Shown here piece after piece: positions 12,137-22,681 of a stretch of 64,000 nucleotides of DNA. Made by a program: the position numbers and the translations under genes. The stretch comes from Diphasiastrum complanatum (taxonomy: Eukaryota > Streptophyta > Lycopodiopsida > Lycopodiales > Lycopodiaceae), in the NCBI GenBank assembly GCA_029204225.1, contig CM055110.1:41955862-42019861 (forward strand). The letters run 5' to 3'. The number at the start of each line of letters is the position of its first letter. The stretch's first letter is position 1. Under the pieces are notes generated by a model that was not told where the DNA came from, searched no databases, and was given only the letters and a program-made list of their open reading frames with translations.

Positions 12137-12301
12137 GTCTTCACTCCACTGAAGATTGTCAGCGTAATGGTCTGGAGGTCTTCTTTGTCTTGTTGACCTT
12201 CTGGGTTCGTTTCGTTGCTACTTGAACATTTCTTGTTCGTGGGGTTGATCTTCTGCCTCTTGTTGCTCTGGAGTCTATGGCTCAACATTCTGATTTGACG
12301 T

Positions 12302-13265
12302 CTATCCTCGATCTGCCTCTTGAATTGGCAGCAATGTGAAGATCTCATGGTCTCTTTCATCTTTTAGTCCAGGGAATGTGGACTCATCGAATTTCACATC
12401 TCTACTCGAAACAACCTTTTTCATGGTTGGGTTGTAGAGTCTATACACTTGTGATCCATTCGAGTACCCGACCATGATCGTTTGCTCTGATTTATGATCG
12501 AGCTTGCTTCTCTTTTCTTTTGGAATGTGCTTGTATGCTGCACATCCAAATACACGTACGTATGATAGATCAGACTTTCTACCTGTCCACATCTCGTACG
12601 ATGTCTTATTTTCCAGTGCTATCATTGTCGATCTGTTCTGCAAGTGTACTGTTGTAGCTATTGCCTCAGCCCAAGATTGACTTGGCAATCGAGCCTGTGC
12701 CATCATGCATCTGGCTCCTTCGACCAACATCATGTTTCTTCTTTCCAAGACACCATTATATTCTAGTGTGTACGCAGGAGTGAACTGATGCTCGATCCCT
12801 TGTTCTTGACAAAATTTTGAAATTTTTTTGCTCTTGTACTCACCTCCATTGTCAGATCTGATGATTTGAATCTTCTTTGAGGTGTGTCGCTCTACAAATG
12901 CCACGAACTTCTTGAAGGAATCAAACACTTCAGATTTCTTCTTTAGGTAGTAGATCGTAGTCATCCGGCTGTAATCATCTATGAACATCAGAAAATACCT
13001 CGATCTTGAGAGAGAATCCATTTTCATCGGTCCACAGACATCTGAATAGACGAGCTATGTCTTTCTTACACATGTCATATAGGCTCCTCATATTCAGATG
13101 ATACATTCTCTTGTGCCAGAGCTGATGTTCATTTTCTTCTGCATTTAATATGTTATCAAAGTTGCTGATTATCTTGTCTTGGTAGAGGTTTCCTTCTCTA
13201 CATCCAACCGTCAACAATTTGTTTGTAGTTTTCTCAATCATGCGGCATGTATTGCCATCGAACAA
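12302..13265 (-). pseudogene. copia integrase
   Basis: The frame 13265-12975 begins with the zinc-binding part (LWHKRMYHLNMRSLYDM), but the CxxC half is lost in a deletion near 13050. The core follows in another frame at 13027-12302 (241 codons): FIDDYSR, IRSDNGGEY and NGVLERRN supply the D, D and E of the DDE active site, and CAAYKHIPKEKRSKLD and VGYSNGSQVYRLYNP mark the C-terminal part. Integrase joins the cDNA to the host chromosome. The catalytic triad is readable, but the upstream deletion and frameshift break the polyprotein. Confidence 0.88.
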
Positions 13266-13268
13266 AAC

Positions 13269-13607
13269 TCAAATTCCAAGATCTGTCATCTTGGAGACTG
13301 ATAGCAGATCTTTTCTCAATGAAGGCACGTAGAGTGCTCCTGGCAGCTCTGCTTGACCTGATAGTGTTCGTAGTTGTAGAGTCTCGATGTCTTTGACATC
13401 GTGTCTACTCCCATCACCTAGAATAACTGCTCTATTGTTTTCGAGTTCTCTGAAGTCGATCAAGATTTTCTTGTTGCAGGTGATGTGTGATGTTGCTCTT
13501 GAATCAATGACTACATCGTAGTCTTGTTCAATGTAGCTCGTTGAAGCTTCTTCAAGTATTGTGAAGGTTTCATCACCTCTATCTGCATCCTTGGATGACT
13601 CTGCCAC
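13269..13607 (-). pseudogene. copia protease region
   Basis: A 112-codon minus-strand frame contains DVVIDSRATSHIT, GDGSRHDVKDIETLQL and LYVPSLRKDLLSVSKM, the standard copia aspartic protease and its downstream linker. The catalytic signature is DSR instead of the usual DSG/DTG, a change of an active-site-loop glycine. Protease normally cuts the polyprotein into its working parts. The frame is continuous here but is out of phase with the upstream gag. Confidence 0.85.
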
Positions 13608-13679
13608 ATTTGCTTTCTCAGCCTTGTTCTTTCTTTTTGGGTTGAATCTGAAATCATATGCAGAGTGCCCCTTCTTCTT

Positions 13680-14438
13680 TCAATGCATGCAAGGTATTGA
13701 TGGATTGAACCAGCATTTGTTGGCTGTATGGCCTGGTTTGTGACAATGATCACAAGAAGAAGATTGTTGATTCGAGGACTTCATCTTGTTGAATCTGGGT
13801 TTGTTCTTGTTTTTCTTCCTTCCTTTTGTGAAGAGGGATTTTTCTTCATCACTGCTTCCTTCTCCTTCATCTCTCATTAGTATCTCATCAGCGACAAGAT
13901 TGATTACTTTGTCGAATGTCATATCTGGTAGACTCAATATGAGCATTCTCAATGATTGATAGGACGTAGGTAGAGACTTCATGAAGTACATTAGCTGTTG
14001 TGGTGCTGGGACCTGGTGCTCCTATCATGATGTAGCGAGTTGAGAGAAGATCGTTCTGATCTTCTCAACGTGCTGGTCCAACTGGTTGCCATCCCATCGT
14101 ATGAATTGTAGCTGACTGTGAAGATGCATCACTGAAGTTGCAGTCCTCACTTCATACTTCTGTTTTAATCTATCCCATGCTGCATGGCTGCTTTTGCAGT
14201 CTTCAATCTGCATGAGTAGATTTTTGTTAATGGACGAAACAATGATCGTTATTGCACGCTCATCCATTCTGATCCATTCAGCTCTCCTTGGATCTCCCTC
14301 TAGAGGCTGCACCTTTGAGAGTTTAGTCACCGACCAGATGCCTTCGCCCTTCAGAAGTGCTTTGATTTTGAATTTCCATATCCTGTACTTTGCGCCATCA
14401 AGACTGATTGCTACTCTTGTTTGGATCGTTGTAGCCAT
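13680..14438 (-). pseudogene. copia gag
   Basis: It starts at ATG 14438, about 50 bases below the primer-binding site. The first 137 codons give the copia gag N-terminus (YRIWKFKIKALLKGEGIW, IEDCKSSHAAWDRLKQKYEV, LDQHVEKIRTIFSQL) and then a stop at 14025. The C-terminal half continues in another frame (13991-13680) and carries the zinc knuckle CDHCHKPGHTANKC (CX2CX4HX4C), the RNA-packaging motif. One stop and at least one frameshift separate the two halves. Confidence 0.87.
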
Positions 14439-14490
14439 ATTGTGTTGTCTAGAAAATCACTACTCATATATCAGTAGTGATAACTTGTAG

Positions 14491-14502
14491 GCTCTGATAC
14501 CA
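14491..14502 (-). other. primer-binding site (iMet tRNA)
   Basis: GCTCTGATACCA on the plus strand is the complement of TGGTATCAGAGC. It directly abuts the 5' LTR beginning at 14503. Confidence 0.92.
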
Positions 14503-15243
14503 TGTCACGAATATGTTTGATTTGTATCGCGAACATATTCGTTTCTATGAATTTTTTTATGCGGAAGCTTACGGGATCCTAGACACGTGACTACAGATCA
14601 CAGAACAAATATCATTCTAGCAATCAAGATAGCAAAAGAGAAGAGAATGCTTGAGATAGAGCAACTACATTATCGGTTTAATTTTTTAGAGAGAGATTGG
14701 TCAATATCTCGCTCGTTGGCGGCCCGATGCTCTGCTCTTTTTCACTGTGTTCTGCGTGTTGGCAGACTTTCATGCACAGCTGTTTCGTGTCTATTCTTTT
14801 TCTTTTCTACTCTACGCACTCACACTTTCTGTCTACATTTTGATCCAGAAAGATAGTTTATATCTCCACTGTGTGGAGTTTACAAGATAGCTAAATAGAG
14901 AATTACAAGACTAGTTAACGTTAATCGACTAATCAGTTACTTTTCGTTATTGCTAGCCGTTTCAGCTAGGCGTGAAGTTTAAGACTCCATGCTCGTTGAG
15001 CTGCTAGCTGGCAACACGAAATTTTTTCTTTCATTTCTTTTCATTTCGTGTCGTGTCGTGTCTTTTTGGTCCTGGAATCATGTTTGACTTTTGTGAATTG
15101 TTCGACCTTCAAGGTTGCTTCGCTTCGTGTCTCAGGGTTTTCGAGGTACATTGACTTTCGCAAATTGTTCGACATTCGACCTTTGTTTCGTGTCGCTTCG
15201 CTTCGTGTCATTGCAAAGTTGCAGGAGTTCACCATTTCTGACA
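14503..15243 (-). repeat. copia 5' LTR (minus)
   Basis: The end next to the primer-binding site is tgtcacgaat and the outer end is tttctgaca, giving TGTCAG...GTGACA-like TG/CA ends on the minus strand. It is the partner of 9806-10542. Confidence 0.9.
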
Positions 15244-16265
15244 CCGTCTGTATCGAATTCAACCCTCCAACCTGAATCGGTGATTCTGCTAACTGAGACA
15301 GATTCTTGGTCAGATTTGGAACATGGAGAACGTTGGACAATAACTTGACTTCACCTCTTTTGAATTCTACTCTGACTGTTCCTTCACCTTCTATTGAATG
15401 TGATGAGTTGTCCCCAAGTTGCACAACTCGAGAGAGGGTGAATGACTTAAAGTCTTTGAACTAGTCGCGATGGTGAGTCATGTGTTGAGTTTCTCCGGAG
15501 TCTAGATACCAGAAATCGATATCCTGTTGTTCTCCAACTTTGGTCATGAAAGCTGCTTCACCCTCTCTTCTTCTGGTTGCTAATTTGAGTGACTAGTTGT
15601 AGCGCTATGTGCTTGTTGTTGGAAATGCTTCTTCTTTTCGTTGTTGTACTTCAACGTTCAGCAGCCCTTGATTTCGTGGCCAGTCCTCTTACAGTATCTG
15701 CAAAAAAGTTTTCGCATTGGTTGGAATGATGAAGAGCTTGAATTCGATCATGAACCGGAATTTGGTCCAGACTGCATGTTGCTCTTCTTGTTAGTAGCGT
15801 CTGACTTTGTAGATCTCTTGCATCTAAACTTCTGATTTTTGGAATACAGAGCTTGAGGGTCTGATCATGAGCCTGAGGAGGATGCTGATCTTTTGATCTC
15901 CTCTTGTAGGAGCAGTGAAATTACTCTTGATAGAGTGAGGTGCTCCTAGGTAGAAATTGCCATTATCCAATTTTCGTAGGCTTCAAGTAGACTCGATAAT
16001 AGAGTCATGAGTGTATCAAAATCTTCTATGACTGGGCAGGTTGCAGTCATCTGCTCCATAAGATTTTTGAAAGTGTTGAGATGACTTGAAACACTATCTG
16101 CATCAGACATTCTAAGGGTGAAGAATTTCTTCCTCAGATGAAGCTTGGAAGTAACATCTCTGATGTCGTAGAGAGTTGCTAGGATGTCCTATGCATCCTT
16201 AGCAGTCTGAACAGCACGTATGTGGCTGATCTGAGTATCCTTGATGTTGAGGGTGATCATGGCAA
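15244..16265 (-). pseudogene. second copia: gag C-terminal half and protease
   Basis: Downward from 16265 the minus strand reads KAFAMITLNIKDTQISHIRA, a gag segment of the same family as 6032-6279, then TSKLHLRKKFFTLRMSDADS and the knuckle CRYCKRTGHEIKGC (CX2CX4HX4C). It continues into protease (DSGETQHMTHH, then VQLGDNSSHSIEGEGTVRVE and LHVPNLTKNL) up to 15244, where the neighbouring copia LTR interrupts it. Several stops and shifts are present. Its upper end is an abrupt junction with a plus-strand RT, so the gag start is missing. It is related in sequence to the deleted copy at 22.7-23.1 kb. Confidence 0.82.
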
Positions 16266-17012
16266 ATGCTTTCAAGCTCAAATACGGACCAGATAAAAAC
16301 ATCACGAAATACAAGACAAGACTGGTAGCAAAGGGATTTTCTCAGAGATATGGTATTGACTACTCTGAAACCTTCTCTTCTGTCGTCAAACATTCGTTCC
16401 TACGTCTGTTATTTGCATATGAAGCAGCTTATGATCTCAGGATCCACATTGTGGATGAGAATACAGCCTTCTTGCATGGCGAACTAGACGAAGAGGTCTA
16501 TATGGATCAACCCCCAGGATACGTCTCAATTTCACTTCATCACTATGCATGCAGAATGCACAGAAGTATTTACGGTCTAAAACAATCAGCCCGACGATGG
16601 TACAAGAAGAAAGATCAAGCCCTGAAATCATTAGGATTCAAGCCTCTGTTAGTTGATTCTAATGTTTATGTCAGACTTACAGGTGGGCAAATCATCATTG
16701 TGGCTGTATATGTGGATGACTCTCTGATACTTTGCAGGAGTGAGCAACTAATTGCTGAAGTGAAGACAAACATCTCAAAACATTTTGAGATCGTGGATCT
16801 GGGAGAAGCCAGGTGTTAGCTAGGCTTACAAATTGAAAGGGACTACGATGGAGGTAAGTTATACCTTCACCAGTCTAGATACACCCAGAAGATCCTAGAG
16901 GACTTTGGGATGCTGAACTGCAAAGGAGTGAATACTCCAATGCTTGCAGGGACAGTGCTGACAAGCGACGATTGTCCAAAGACTGAGAACAAATGCAGCT
17001 CACACCTTACAG
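16266..17012 (+). pseudogene. copia reverse transcriptase fragment (plus)
   Basis: The plus-strand frame to 16819 encodes FKLKYGPDKN, TRLVAKGFSQRYGIDYSETF, FLHGELDEEVYMDQPPGY, YGLKQSARRWYKK and VYVDDSLILCRS, with the catalytic YVDD intact. A TAG at 16817-16819 is followed in frame by LGLQIERDYDGGKLYLHQ and NTPMLAGTVLTSDD, ending within the copia block that precedes RNase H. Its left end abuts the minus-strand gag at about 16266-16272. Its right end is where the gypsy LTR begins (17013). It lacks both its upstream integrase and its RNase H. Confidence 0.86.
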
Positions 17013-18018
17013 TGTAAAATTGTATAGACCAAATTGACCAAGAAATAAAGGCTATCCAGTCTTCCATTCTTTTTGTACGAAATGTATTTTGAATATTAGG
17101 ACTTATTACTCTAACTGATGAAATATGAGTGCAGGTATCATTACCTACAAACAAGAAATGAAACTATAGATCAATGCTAACAGTTTGATATGCAAGTTCT
17201 AGAAATAGAATCTAATGATGAACCTTTTATGGTATGACTCCTAACCTTTTCTTAAGGTTATGTGCAGGTACTAAGAAGAGTACCTGATGAATGAATCGAA
17301 AGAAGCTTCTTAAAGCTTAAAGACGGTACTTAAAGAAGGCTCAATCGAGTCTATAAAGATTGGGAGAAGGAACCAAAGGACTGATCACCCTTTGTGTCAC
17401 ACTCCACTATGATTGGGGATGGGCAACCCCTAAAAAAAAGGGCCTAGGAATTGATGAAAATTATGCAAGGTAAGATGGACATATACAAAGCCTTTCCCAT
17501 GTCATGAAAAATACGGGTGAATCCCAATGTTGTAAACAAAGAAATATTCAACTTGAAAGTGGCTAACATTTAATGTTAAGCTACCTACCTTCCATTCTTA
17601 TCAATATGTAACTTACCTACTTTTCCACATGGCTTGTAAGCCATAGGACACCTAGGAAAATGCACCCTCCTACTCCACCCCTTTAAAGTGCTTTAACTAA
17701 TTGATAAACACTCTCTCACACCTATACACCTCACCCTCTCACTTTACTTATCCTAGAGTCTCCCTTACACATATCACACTCATTTTGGACACCTCAGCCA
17801 CTCCCTAAAGGCTACACATTCCCTATAAAAGGAGTAACTCGCTCCTCTCCCTCATTATTCATCTCCCATTCATCTTGGCTTTGCCTCTTGCTTTTGCTTT
17901 TATGTGTGTAGGTGCTTGGAAGAAAGCTTGGAGCTATGTCTTGAGAAAGATCTATCAAGCTTGGATTGGAACCATTTTTGGAACCACTTACACACACACT
18001 CACTTTCTCTTACCTCTT

Positions 18019-18021
<3 letters not shown>

Positions 18022-18103
<82 letters not shown>
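18022..18103. repeat. (CT)41 microsatellite
   Basis: Uninterrupted CT dinucleotides within the gypsy LTR. The open frames through it are artefacts. Confidence 0.97.
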
Positions 18104-18106
<3 letters not shown>

Positions 18107-18130
18107 AACTTTCACACCATCCATAAGACA

Positions 18131-18487
18131 TGCATGTCACACCATCCATAACTTGATGGCTTTGCATGTCATACCATCCATGACTTGATGGTTTTGCATG
18201 TCACATCATCCATAGATTAATGGTCATGCATGTTTGATATGGGAGTTGCATGTTTGATTGGAATTTGCATGTGTGATTTGAGAGCTTGCATGTCTGATTT
18301 GGGAACTTGCATGTATGATTTGAAGCTTGCACATTGAAACTAGAGCTTGCATGTCATACCATCTTTAGCCTAATGACTTTGCATGTTGGAATCAAAGCTT
18401 GCATGTCAAATTGGATTCATGCATGTCATGCCTCCTAATTTCGAATGCCTATGCATGCTCTTTTCTTGATCAGTAAGCTTTTGCATG
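18131..18487. repeat. degenerate tandem array with 14 TGCATG hexamers
   Basis: Imperfect units of roughly 20-35 bases each begin with or contain TGCATGT. An early sub-array adds an accatccataacttgatgg segment three times. I count 14 TGCATG hexamers in about 357 bases. TGCATG/CATGCA is the core of the plant RY motif bound by B3-domain factors. Confidence 0.8.
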
Positions 18488-18645
18488 TCATTAGAAACTA
18501 CTTTTCTTGGTATAAGATCTTTAAGGTCCAAAATTTGTTCACTTTTGGTTGATGTAATGATCTAAGAATCCATCTTCCTAAAACCACTGTATATGTATTT
18601 GGCCTTGGGCCAATTGATCTTGCATAATTTGAAAGAAAATCCTTC

Positions 18646-18672
18646 GGGGGGGGGGGGGGGGGGGGGGGGGGG
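18646..18672. repeat. G27 homopolymer
   Basis: Twenty-seven consecutive Gs, followed by T and four more Gs. It may be partly a sequencing-length artefact, but the tract itself is clear. Confidence 0.9.
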
Positions 18673-18867
18673 TGGGGTCCCCATCTTGACCCCTCAGCAA
18701 GTCTTTTGAATGAATGATTTTGTGATTGAATGTTAAATTTTCTCACTAAGTTTTGAGTTCTTTTTCAAGTTCTATTCAACAATGTTTTGTTGATTTGTTC
18801 TTTTTAAGTCACAACTTCTAAAGTCAAGACTTTAGAATTAGTAGAACTTCACTTCAAGTTCACAGTT

Positions 18868-18880
18868 TGGTATCAGAGCC
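18868..18880 (+). other. primer-binding site (iMet tRNA)
   Basis: TGGTATCAGAGCC, complementary to the initiator methionine tRNA end, a few bases after the LTR. Confidence 0.9.
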
Positions 18881-19233
18881 AAGGTCTATCATTTTTCTTT
18901 CTTTGTGAAGTTGATTGTGAAGGCCTTGTGTATTCATTCTTGAAACAAATGCCAATACACAAGACTTTGTATGTTTACTTTCGAATAGATTTCCCTTCCG
19001 TTCGATTTCTTTTTTCTTACAAGATCTTGTTAATATTAGAGCTAATAGACTCCATTTGGGAGATCCTTGAGAATTGGATCTCCGACTTGCTTTCTATTTA
19101 AGAGACAATACTTTGTTAATGCGAGCTTCTATCTTCCTTTTTGGAGAATGGCATTTCTCTAAATCACAAGTCTATTCGTACTTTTTGCCTTGAGTTTGTA
19201 TATTTCAGGTGAATTCCAAAAACTCCAATCAAA

Positions 19234-20098
19234 GATGGATAGCTCCTCACAAGGCTCTTCAAGCTCCTCTTCATCTATGTCCTCATCACCTCATGTTTCC
19301 TCCAAGTCAACTTCCTCTACTCGATCTAGGAAAAGGAGGTTTGCTAAGATTGATAATAAACTTTTTAAGTTTTCTAAGTTCGATGGAGATAGTAGCAATG
19401 AAGAGAGTTTGCTTGCCTGGATTCAAAATCTTGATACTTTCTTTGAGAAAAGTAGATATCAAATCATTCCAAGATTCGATTTGCAATGTTACATCTAGAT
19501 AAGTATGCATCACTATGGTGGGCAGCTATGAAATCTGATCACGAAGCTGCATCCACTTGGCATAGGTTTAAAAAGCAAATTAAAGCCCACTTTTTGCCAA
19601 AAGAATATAAGAAAGATACTTTAGTTACTTGGGACATCTTTAGGCAAAAGCAAAATGAGAAAGTAGTTGAGTATGTTAAGAGATTTTGGGAGTAGCTTTT
19701 GAAAGTTCAAACTTTGCAATCCATTTCCAAGAAAGAACAGAAGAGGAAGTTCTATTTGGGTTTGCATAGAAGTATACAATATGGCTTAGATCTAGTACAA
19801 GCTGATACTTTGGAACAAGTCATATATTATGCTACCAGAATTGGGCTACAAAATAATCATCGAAATGGAAGCGAAAACAAAAGGAAGGAACCTCCCACAA
19901 CTCAAACCCCAAAAGAAAAGACTCAACGCCTTTCCAAAGAACAAATGCAGGCCTATCACACGGAAGGAAGATGCTTCAAGTGTGGGGAAAAGGGACACCT
20001 TTTCTTCAAATGTCCACTCAAAGATGCCAAAGCTTCAAGTGCAGACAAAGGAAAGCAGGTGGCTGTACAAAACATTCAGGACACTCAAACCCATGATC
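19234..20098 (+). pseudogene. gypsy gag
   Basis: The start is ATG 19234 (MDSSSQGSSSSSSS), a Ser-rich leader. The gag core reads FKFSKFDGDSSNEESLLAWI, then after a shift near 19490 LDKYASLWWAAMKSDHEA, TWHRFKKQIKAHFLPKEY and VVEYVKRFW, with an in-frame TAG at 19696-19698. The nucleocapsid has one zinc knuckle, CFKCGEKGHLFFKC (CX2CX4HX4C), at about 19972-20013. Two or more lesions break the frame. This arrangement is typical of plant gypsy gag and differs from the copia gags around it. Confidence 0.85.
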
Positions 20099-20808
20099 TT
20101 CTCAAAACATGGGGACAAGTCCATATCAAAGTCTGCCTAATTCTCTTGGATGCAGGCTCATCTCAAAATTCATCTCTTTTAAGCTTGCACAAGAGATAGG
20201 AGTTGGTTCTTTTTCTGAATCTATGCTTAAGGCTAAAGGTGCTTTTGTTGATGGTGATGCAAACATTTACCTTGTAATTGAAAAACTTAAGCTCCAAATT
20301 TCCGACTACTATGAACCTATAGAATTCATGGTAGGTCCTTTACAAGGAGTAGATGTAATCTTAGGCATGCCTTGGCACAAATTGCACAGTCCTCTAGTGG
20401 ACTACAATAAGCATTTAATTTCATGGAAACACAAAGGTAAAGACGTTAGTGTGCATGCAGGACAGAGTGGCGAAACAATTCCTTTGGTAAGTTATGTTCA
20501 AGTATCAAAGGTACTAAAGAAAGCGATATTTTCTTATTTGTTGTTTGTGCAAAGTATGGATGATGACATTGATGGAAATGTGCATTCTTTGGACAATAAT
20601 AGAAAAGACTTTTTATTAAAGTATTCTTCTTGTTTTTTTGATGAGCAACCACAGTCCTTACCCCCTGAAAGACCTGAAGATTATATGATAGACATTATTC
20701 CTGGAAGTTCCATACCCTATAGACCTCCCTGTAGGGTAAGCCATTCCCAACAAGAAGAAATTTCTAAGCAAATAAATGATTTGTTAGAGAAAGGCCTTAT
20801 AAAACATT
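20099..20808 (+). pseudogene. gypsy protease and RT N-terminus
   Basis: LILLDAGSSQN (DAG in place of the protease DTG/DSG signature) is followed after a shift near 20165 by FISFKLAQEIG, YYEPIEFMVGPLQGVDVILG and MPWHKLHSPLVDYNKHLISW, the usual protease-to-RT linker of plant gypsy elements. RT begins with PPERPEDYMIDIIPGSSIPY and QQEEISKQINDLLEKGLIKH and then stops matching. The polymerase palm with its YxDD motif is absent, so no activity is possible. Confidence 0.85.
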
Positions 20809-21055
20809 TCCACCAAAAATTACACCAAAACCTCTCAAATTGAATTTATGGTGACCAAATGAATATGGTTCATTCAATGATGGTTCAGAAGTGCCCACAC
20901 ATGGAAACAATATGGATTTTTATTCCTTTCAAGTTTTAGATAAAATCCCCTCACCAAAACTTGGCTTCTTGCTCACCCTCACAAGACTAGTTTTTAGCAC
21001 CAAAAATTGCCAAAAATGGATTTGAATGGATTTATGATCAAGGATCTTGTACTTG
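20809..21055. other. no recognisable coding; leader-like stretch
   Basis: Sequence between the truncated gypsy RT and a minus-strand primer-binding site. If the site belongs to a minus-strand copia, this would be the start of its internal region, but no gag codons are visible. Confidence 0.4.
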
Positions 21056-21067
21056 GCTTTGATACCA
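21056..21067 (-). other. primer-binding site variant
   Basis: GCTTTGATACCA is the complement of TGGTATCAAAGC, one base from the canonical site. It abuts an LTR-like TG at 21068. Confidence 0.65.
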
Positions 21068-21710
21068 TGTGAAAGTACAATATTTTTTAGACCATAAATG
21101 GATCTTAGAAGATCCACAAGAGTGATTATGTACTTTCTTAACAATCTATCAAAAACTAGTCATCAGAAATTGATTCTAGCTTGGCAATTTGACAAAAAAC
21201 AAGCATTGAAAATCAAAGCATGAATCATAGACACAAATCTGAGTCCACATGTGTGAAGAGCAGCCTATTGTATGGATTTACAATGTACATAGACAATAAA
21301 AACTTGAGATTGCCAATGAGCTCCAAAAATAATCTTTCTTCTCACTATGGGAGCTTGGAATACATAGCAAAACTCACTTCCTTTGTAAAGTTAGGTGAAT
21401 TTCTAGCATATAATAAGTTAACTCACTCTTTTTGCCCTAAAATAAAACTTTAGTCTATTTCCTAGAGTCATGCTTGGTAGGTGTATGGTTGGTCAAAATC
21501 TCATCACAAATCAAGGTTTAGATCCTATAAAGTAGGGACCTCTATCAAATGGACACAACCACTCCTCTTGACTCGAGCTAAACCTACTCCTCTTGACTCG
21601 AGCTAAACCTACATTAGTGTTGGAATTCATGCTCAAGTCCAATTCCATTAGTAATGAGCATCCTGAAACCTAGGTGTTCATACTTATTTTGAAAAAACTA
21701 CACAAAAAAA
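21068..21710 (-). repeat. probable LTR (minus), right end approximate
   Basis: It starts TGTGAAAGTACAAT directly after the primer-binding site. No partner LTR was found in the window, so the right limit is a guess based on a change in composition near 21.7 kb. Confidence 0.4.
21561..21610. repeat. 25-bp perfect tandem duplication
   Basis: The 25-base unit beginning ACTCCTCTTGACTCGAGCTA occurs twice back to back without a mismatch. Confidence 0.95.
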
Positions 21711-21811
21711 TATGAAGACTCGAAATTTTAACAAAGGATCGAAAAATTCAAGATCCAATGTTTCTAACCCAAGCCTATCTTTGACCCAATGCCATTCTTG
21801 TTAAACAGAGA

Positions 21812-22042
21812 TTTTTTGACCCTGGGTTAGGTCGGATTGGTTCTAATTTTTCCAACCAAGGATTAGATCAGATTGGGTCTAATTTTTCCGACCCTGGATA
21901 TCGGGTCTAATTTTTTTGACCCTGGATCAGATCGAGAATCGGATCTAAATTTTTCAGACCCTAGAAAAGTCTGACCCTATGTATATTTTTCGACCAAGTG
22001 TAAAATTCTAACCCTTTGTATATTTTCTGACCCTTTGTACAG
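21812..22042. repeat. degenerate minisatellite, ~7 units
   Basis: Units of roughly 28-38 bases follow the pattern tttttgaccctgg-atc-ag-tctaa. It lies immediately upstream of a copia LTR and probably within its U3. Confidence 0.7.
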
Positions 22043-22071
22043 TCAACTCGGAAATCTGACCCACGTCGTGA

Positions 22072-22541
22072 TGTTGACAGGCCGCCAACTTCTGTACATA
22101 ACTCTTTGGCAAAAATGACGGCTACCTACTCAAGACAAATGTAGTTAATCAAGTAGATTAATGTTAGATTTCAATGTACTGATCATCTGACTTTCAATTA
22201 TCAAGGAATATCTACTAGAGTCAGCGCTCTGATCAAGTTATCATCTTGTAGGCATTTTGTTAAAAATAGTCAAGTGAAGTTTTTGAATCAATCAGTTAGC
22301 TATCAATGAACTCAGCTGAAGCCTGGTATTTGCCCCAGTTGATTTGTGCCCAACTTCAAGCATTGTACTTAGTTTTTATTATTATCAGAGTGCATTTTTT
22401 CCACTACTGTTATGTTCTATTTGAGCATTATAATATCTGATTCATCTTGAACTCGATCTTTACTGGTAATTGTCGCATTTTCAATCCACAGCTACCCTCA
22501 CCATTTCTATTGTAAATATCAATTTTTTCTGATTTTCGATA
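22072..22541 (+). repeat. copia 5' LTR (plus), left end approximate
   Basis: The stretch ends at a primer-binding site and resembles the LTR at 44.9-45.3 kb (CCAACTT-TGTACATA, ATTGTACT, CAGAGTGCA). The true left end may include the minisatellite upstream. Confidence 0.6.
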
Positions 22542-22553
22542 TGGTATCAGAGT
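22542..22553 (+). other. primer-binding site (iMet tRNA)
   Basis: TGGTATCAGAGT, one base off the canonical copia primer-binding site, directly after the LTR. Confidence 0.85.
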
Positions 22554-22681
22554 AGTGACAGTAATCTACATTTCCATTGCGGACTCAGTCTTTTTTCTAC
22601 CAAGACTTCATCTCAGCAAGTGCGTAGCCAACAATGATCTGCTATTGTTGTTTCTACCAACAATATCGATACTATACCAAA

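Larger units (their letters stand above)
9806..15243 (-). mobile_element. Ty1/copia retrotransposon with both LTRs (minus)
   Basis: Two direct repeats of about 740 bases (9806-10542 and 14503-15243) flank an internal region with a minus-strand primer-binding site and gag, protease, integrase, RT and RNase H in the copia order. All genes carry stops or frameshifts, part of the integrase zinc-binding region is deleted, and the protease signature is changed, so it is not autonomous. On the right the element sits in another minus-strand copia remnant (15244 onward). The bases outside the two LTRs (ending tggtt on the left, starting ccgtc on the right) are not an obvious target-site duplication, so the left flank may be rearranged. 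Confidence 0.9.
17013..18864 (+). repeat. gypsy 5' LTR, long (~1.85 kb)
   Basis: The left edge TGTAAAATTG sits where the copia RT match ends, and the right edge ends in CA a few bases before the primer-binding site. It contains a CT repeat, a TGCATG-rich array and a G27 tract. With no second LTR in the window the exact ends are inferred. Confidence 0.65.
17013..20808 (+). mobile_element. Ty3/gypsy retrotransposon, 5' part
   Basis: A long 5' LTR, a primer-binding site, gag with a zinc knuckle, protease and the first part of RT follow in order on the plus strand. The element is inserted in the copia RT fragment on its left. The protein match ends abruptly at about 20808 inside RT (GLIKH), where unrelated sequence starts, so RNase H, integrase and the 3' LTR are absent. 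Confidence 0.82.

Noticed and set aside
14491-14502. tRNA genes, suggested by the many GCTCTGATACCA / TGGTATCAGAGC sites
   Set aside because: Only 12-13 bases complementary to the tRNA 3' end are present, each beside an LTR; no cloverleaf follows. They are primer-binding sites.
18131-18487. CRISPR-like array (regular short repeats with spacers)
   Set aside because: Unit lengths vary, repeats are degenerate, there are no cas genes, and the surroundings are a plant retroelement LTR.
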